Shown here: positions 5,358 to 8,299 of the stretch, piece after piece
How the letters are laid out: the number at the start of each line of letters is the position of its first letter
How positions within the stretch are numbered: the stretch's first letter is position 1
Assembly (NCBI GenBank): GCA_946613955.1
Contig: CAMOGC010000070.1
Coordinates: 1-8,299 of the forward strand
Origin: an uncultured Clostridia bacterium
GTDB taxonomy: Bacteria > Bacillota_A > Clostridia > Christensenellales > Aristaeellaceae
Reading direction: 5' to 3'
DNA length: 8,299 bases
Notes under the pieces: generated by a model
The model's database searches: none
What the model was told of the DNA's origin: nothing
Seen by the model: only the letters and a program-made list of their open reading frames with translations
Translations under genes and position numbers: made by a program

Positions 5358-6806
5358 TTACTCTCCCTTCAATACAAGCGCGGGGTCAACCGCCACCGCC
5401 TGCCGGATGGGCAGCAGACAGCTCAGGGCGGAAATCAGCATGGATACCAGAACCGTAATCGGCAGCAGCAGGGGCTGGAAGCGGATGGAGGAGCCGAACA
5501 CATTGACGCTGACCACCTGGGCAAACCCAAACCCCAGCAGGCCGCCGAGGAGGCCCCCCAGCAGTCCCAGAAACATACCCTCTCCCAGGAACTCCGCCCG
5601 GATGCCGCCGTCGGAGGCGCCCAGCGCCTTCCGCAGGCCGATTTCCCGCCGCCGCTCGGTCACCACGGCCATCATCGTCGTCGAAACGCAGATCATCGTC
5701 AGCCCCAGCACCACCGCCGTCACCAGGAACACCAGCGCCTGCAGCTTGCCCAGAACCGCGGTTTCCGAATGGGTGATCCGCTTGACCAGCCGGGCCGAAA
5801 CCCCCGCGCCGGCGCCGGCGATGCCGCTGACATAGCCCTCCAGCTCCGCCGCGTCGCCGGATACGCTCATCTCCATGACGTCATACCGGCCGCTCTCCCC
5901 GGTCAGCGCCGCCATATCCTCCAGGGACATGAAGATATATCCTTCCTCCTTGCCGCCGGTATCCAGAATGCCGGTCACCTGCATGCTCAGCGTGGCGCCG
6001 GCGGAGGAGCGGCCGTCCCCGGTTACCTTCGCGCTGTTGACCGCCCGCACCACTGCCTCGGAGGTCACCGTCGCGCCGGAGACGCCGTCCACATCCGCCA
6101 CCGGCAGGCTTTTCCCCAGAAAGCGGTTCGTGTAGAAGCTTTCCGCGCACTGCCCGCCGTATTCCGGCGTCTGCAGCGAGGCATCCACCGTGATGGAATC
6201 GATTTTCAGCTCCTGATCCACCGTAAAGGATACGTAAACCGGGTTCTGGTTGAAGCCCTCCGCGCTGCCCGCCAGGGCCGCGCCGGGGGTCAGCTCCGCC
6301 CCTTCCCCGGCGCCCGCCGCCGGCTTATAGGTGATCTCCACAACGCTGTTGACCTTCGCGCCGATGGTTTCCGCCACCTGCTTTCCCAGCAGCGCCTGGC
6401 GCGTTCCGGAGGGGTAGGCGCCCTCCACCACGAAATAGGGGCTGGTCATCTGTACCTGATCAAAATCCGTCCCGGCCGCCACAAAGGCCAGCTGGCTGCG
6501 AACCATCTGCACGTTGACGTAGCGGTAGGGCGTGGCGCCAACGATCTTCTCCTCCGGCACCGCCGTCAGCGCCCGCTCCGCCTTTTCCTTCGTCAGGGGC
6601 TCCTCCGAATCGGAAACCAGGATCATGTTGGCCCCGTAGTTCCGGAACTGGGCGCCCATCTGCCGGGGCACGTCGTAATAGATCGTCACCAGGCCGGATA
6701 GAATCGTGGCGCCGATGGCGATGGACAGCAGGGCGACCAGCATCCGGCTGCGGCGCCGCAAAAGCGATGCGGTGATCATCCGCAGGAACATTTTTCTCTT
6801 TGTCAT
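5358..6806 (-). CDS. FtsX/MacB-like ABC permease (permease 2) with an inserted FMN-binding domain
   Basis: A 482-residue four-helix permease: helix 1 at about 22-44, a long extracytoplasmic domain (45-355), and helices near 356-382, 405-432 and 445-466. ERRREIGLRKALGASDGGI (384-402) is the FtsX coupling segment. The C-terminal third is clearly paralogous to permease 1 (shared GFGFAQ, VFGS, PL..P and DPA.VL). Unlike permease 1, it has about 100 extra residues (about 162-270) inside the MacB-type ectodomain: a Gly/Ala-rich linker (163-184) and then an FMN-binding domain (about 188-260) with the flavin attachment motif D240-GVSGAT246-VTS. The flanking sequence resumes normally at 271 (MQVTGILDTGGKEEGYIF, compared with VTVAGIYDAGGDEDDQIY in permease 1). 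It starts three bases after the permease 1 stop, with GGAGGG (complement of 6816-6821) nine bases upstream. Probable partner of permease 1 and ATPase 1 in a redox-linked metal transporter; the redox role is inference. Confidence 0.92.
   Translation of the reverse strand: MTKRKMFLRMITASLLRRRSRMLVALLSIAIGATILSGLVTIYYDVPRQMGAQFRNYGANMILVSDSEEPLTKEKAERALTAVPEEKIVGATPYRYVNVQMVRSQLAFVAAGTDFDQVQMTSPYFVVEGAYPSGTRQALLGKQVAETIGAKVNSVVEITYKPAAGAGEGAELTPGAALAGSAEGFNQNPVYVSFTVDQELKIDSITVDASLQTPEYGGQCAESFYTNRFLGKSLPVADVDGVSGATVTSEAVVRAVNSAKVTGDGRSSAGATLSMQVTGILDTGGKEEGYIFMSLEDMAALTGESGRYDVMEMSVSGDAAELEGYVSGIAGAGAGVSARLVKRITHSETAVLGKLQALVFLVTAVVLGLTMICVSTTMMAVVTERRREIGLRKALGASDGGIRAEFLGEGMFLGLLGGLLGGLLGFGFAQVVSVNVFGSSIRFQPLLLPITVLVSMLISALSCLLPIRQAVAVDPALVLKGE
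6027..6245 (-). other. FMN-binding domain (RnfG/NqrC-like) nested in permease 2
   Basis: Residues 188-260 of permease 2 follow the FMN_bind pattern (PF04205) of RnfG and NqrC: an ITVDAS strand (205-210), a TPEYGG segment (213-218) in the place of the usual ETPGLG, an F..RF.GK segment (224-232), then DGVSGATVTSEAVVRAVNSA (240-259). In this family the flavin transferase ApbE joins FMN through a phosphoester to the Thr of SGAT, here Thr246 (codon 6069-6071). The predicted topology places it outside the cytoplasm, where ApbE works. No apbE is in the window, so it must lie elsewhere. The domain is slightly short, but the attachment motif is intact. Confidence 0.85.
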
Positions 6807-6809
6807 CCC

Positions 6810-8102
6810 TCAATGCCCTCCATGCAGAACTTCCGCCGGATCGAGCCGCAGCACCATCCGGATGGCGGGCAGGCTGCCCGCGATGGTGACCAGCCCGATC
6901 AGCACCGCCACCAGCGGAATGACCAGCGGCTTCATCTCGATGGCTGATCCGAAAACGCTCCGGCCGATCAGCTGGGCGAAGCCGAAGCCCATGAAGTATC
7001 CAACGATGCCGCCGACCAGGGCGGTGATCAGGATCTCCGCCATGAAAAGCCCGGTAATGGAGCGATCCCGCGCGCCAATGGCCTTCAGCAGGCCGATCTC
7101 CTGGCTGCGCTCCATAACGCTGGCCGTCACCAGGTTGGAGATGCCCAGGGCGGAGCCCACCAGGCTCAGGGCGGTAATGAGAATCATCAGCAGCTGGGTC
7201 TTGTTCAGGATGGCGCCCTCGCTGTCCGCCACCTGGCGCACGGCGGAGGCGACGGAGCCGGTAATGACCTCGGTAATCTGATAGCAGACCGCGCTCACAT
7301 ACGCCGTGCAGTACCAGGTCTCGTAATCCTTGGCGGAAAGGGCCTTCGGATTCTGGGCCGCCCGGCGGGCCAGGTCGTTATCCGGCGTGGTCAGGGCGGA
7401 CACCTCGATGGAGGCGATCTTCCCGTCGGTATCGCTCATGCGCTGCACCAGATCCAGCGGCGCGTAAATCTGATCGTCCTCGTCGCCGCCTGCGTCGTAA
7501 ATCCCCGCCACGGTGACCTCCGCCGAGGCCGCGGGCCCCTTCAGGGTCAGTTTGTCCCCTGCGTGCAGCCCCTCCCTCGCGGCCACGTTTTTGCCAACCA
7601 GGACGGTTTCTCCTTCCTTCTGCTCGTCAATCCAGGCGCCCTCGGTAAATTCCCACCAGCTTCTCAGCCCGGCCACGCCCGCGTCCAGGCTCTCCCCCGT
7701 GGGCAGATCCAGAGGATGGTTAAACCAGGTTCCCACCGCCGTAACCGTCCTGCCCGAGGGCAGCTCCGCCCGGGTTTCCGAAAACGGCGCGAAATCCACG
7801 ATGTTGAACGCCCAGAAGATGGTTTTCAGCTTTCCAACCTCGTCCTCCCGCAGCCAGGCCTGGGAGATCTGGCCGCTGCCGTCCTCCACGTCGTAGATGT
7901 CCTGCATCAGCGTGGAATCCTGGGGCTTGACGATGATGTTGGCGCCGTAGGCCTTCAGCTCCTGGGTCACCTTGTCCCCCACATCCAGCATGACGTTGAT
8001 CATGCTGGTCGCCAGGGACGCGCCCAGCGCGATGGTGAAGGCGATCAGCAGCATTTTTCCGCGCTGACGGAAAAGCGCGCCCCGAATCATCCGAAACAGC
8101 AT
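6810..8102 (-). CDS. FtsX/MacB-like ABC permease (permease 1)
   Basis: A 430-residue four-helix permease: helix 1 at about 17-38, an extracytoplasmic domain (39-300), helices near 304-328, 351-377 and 391-413. ERSQEIGLLKAIGARDRSI (331-349) is the FtsX segment that couples to the ATPase, and the protein ends in the family tail RLDPAEVLHGG. It is a paralogue of permease 2 but lacks the flavin domain. Its ectodomain has a distinct Trp-rich part and a WYCTAYVSAVCYQITEVI segment (263-280) with Cys265 and Cys273, which reminds me of permeases in FTR1/P19-type iron loci (cj1661-like); this comparison is from memory. Its start is set by an ideal TAAGGAGG (8113-8120 on the complement), whose TAA is the stop codon of the DUF2318 gene, so the two genes are translationally coupled. 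Likely forms a heterodimer with permease 2. Confidence 0.9.
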   Translation of the reverse strand: MLFRMIRGALFRQRGKMLLIAFTIALGASLATSMINVMLDVGDKVTQELKAYGANIIVKPQDSTLMQDIYDVEDGSGQISQAWLREDEVGKLKTIFWAFNIVDFAPFSETRAELPSGRTVTAVGTWFNHPLDLPTGESLDAGVAGLRSWWEFTEGAWIDEQKEGETVLVGKNVAAREGLHAGDKLTLKGPAASAEVTVAGIYDAGGDEDDQIYAPLDLVQRMSDTDGKIASIEVSALTTPDNDLARRAAQNPKALSAKDYETWYCTAYVSAVCYQITEVITGSVASAVRQVADSEGAILNKTQLLMILITALSLVGSALGISNLVTASVMERSQEIGLLKAIGARDRSITGLFMAEILITALVGGIVGYFMGFGFAQLIGRSVFGSAIEMKPLVIPLVAVLIGLVTIAGSLPAIRMVLRLDPAEVLHGGH

Positions 8103-8112
8103 TTTCCCTTCG

Positions 8113-8120
8113 CCTCCTTA
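8113..8120 (-). promoter_or_regulatory. Consensus Shine-Dalgarno overlapping a stop codon
   Basis: Minus-strand TAAGGAGG is a full match to the anti-Shine-Dalgarno end of 16S rRNA. Its first three bases are the stop codon of the DUF2318 gene, and the permease 1 ATG follows after 10 bases. A ribosome finishing DUF2318 therefore ends on the next initiation site. This fixes the start of permease 1 at 8102. Confidence 0.85.
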
Positions 8121-8299
8121 TTTGAATTCCCGCTCCGCGGCCAGAATGTCCTTCATCTCGAAGATGATATATCCCTCCGCCACCCGATACGGAATGGGAA
8201 TGGGGTTGCAGCCGCCCTTGAAGCCGATGGTGTTGATGTTCATGACCACGTCGCACCGCTTGCAGACGATCTGCTCTCCCCGCTGATAATACCCCGCCG
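8118..8299 (-). CDS. DUF2318 Fe-S-type membrane protein, C-terminal 59 residues (partial)
   Basis: The gene runs off the right edge; only the last 59 residues and TAA are visible. They read as a conserved metal or Fe-S type block: YYQRGEQIVCKRC (3-15 of the visible part, with CxxC), DVVMNINTIGFKGGC (16-30) and NPIPIPYRV, then a short tail EMKDILAAEREFK. The CxxC...MNxNTIGFKGGCNPIP pattern is what I know from the C-terminus of DUF2318 (PF10080), annotated as Fe-S-containing membrane protein and found in iron uptake loci with FTR1 and P19 (cj1660 position). The full family protein is several times longer, with membrane helices upstream. It is the first visible gene of the operon and the main support for linking the ABC genes to iron. 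The operon promoter is outside the window. Confidence 0.82.
   Translation of the reverse strand, partial: AGYYQRGEQIVCKRCDVVMNINTIGFKGGCNPIPIPYRVAEGYIIFEMKDILAAEREFK

Noticed and set aside
4446..6701. Long plus-strand frames at 4446-5336 and 5769-6701
   Set aside because: Both are antisense to the ATPase 1 and permease 2 genes, have low-complexity His/Arg/Gly-rich translations and no ribosome site.
6460..6813. Alternative TTG start at 6813 in another frame before permease 2
   Set aside because: It gives a Gly/Arg/Asp-rich shadow translation; the ATG at 6806 opens the frame with the FtsX helices and FMN motif.
2692..8102. Macrolide exporter (MacAB) operon
   Set aside because: No MacA-like adaptor is present, ATPase and permease are separate genes, and the DUF2318, FMN-domain and DUF4418 context points to metal and redox chemistry instead.

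Overview
The window comes from a high-GC bacterium (roughly 60% or more by eye). The Gram-positive-style Shine-Dalgarno sites (AAGGAG, TAAGGAGG), a stand-alone ECF vitamin-type S component and a multi-gene FtsX/MacB-like ABC cluster with a DUF4418 protein point to an anaerobic Clostridia-like Bacillota. The phylum call is inference; no rRNA or other taxonomic marker is present.

Layout. Positions 1-222 hold an imperfect direct repeat, an AT-rich inverted repeat and a TATAAT promoter. They lead into a plus-strand ECF transporter S component (223-801), followed by a strong hairpin-plus-T-run terminator (918-952). Everything after that is on the minus strand. A PfkB-family sugar or nucleoside kinase (1040-2014) has its own good sigma70 promoter (2042-2070), whose spacer is a palindrome.

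From 8299 down to 2138 runs one compact operon. In transcription order it encodes: the C-terminal 59 residues of a DUF2318 Fe-S-type membrane protein; FtsX-type permease 1 (430 aa); FtsX-type permease 2 (482 aa) with an FMN-binding domain inserted in its extracytoplasmic part; ABC ATPase 1 (224 aa); FtsX-type permease 3 (402 aa) with a cysteine-rich ectodomain; ABC ATPase 2 (238 aa, true start at 3408); and a four-helix DUF4418 protein. Gaps are 15, 3, 6, 58, 1 and 128 nt. The DUF2318-permease-permease-ATPase order matches what I recall of the FTR1/P19-type iron uptake loci (for example cj1658-cj1665 of Campylobacter jejuni), so I read this as an iron (or other redox metal) acquisition operon rather than a macrolide exporter. 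FTR1 and P19 would lie beyond the right edge.

How the genes may work together (inference). Two ABC modules appear: permeases 1+2 with ATPase 1, and permease 3 with ATPase 2. The two modules are separated by a 12-bp tandem repeat (4620-4679) whose units look like ribosome-binding sites. Several products carry redox or metal-type motifs predicted to lie outside the cytoplasm: CxxC in DUF2318, a covalent-FMN site in permease 2, CC plus CxxC in permease 3, and two MxCH motifs in DUF4418. The most interesting reading is an ATP-driven, flavin-containing redox system that handles metal at the outer face of the membrane. The FMN domain nested inside an ABC permease is the main observation.
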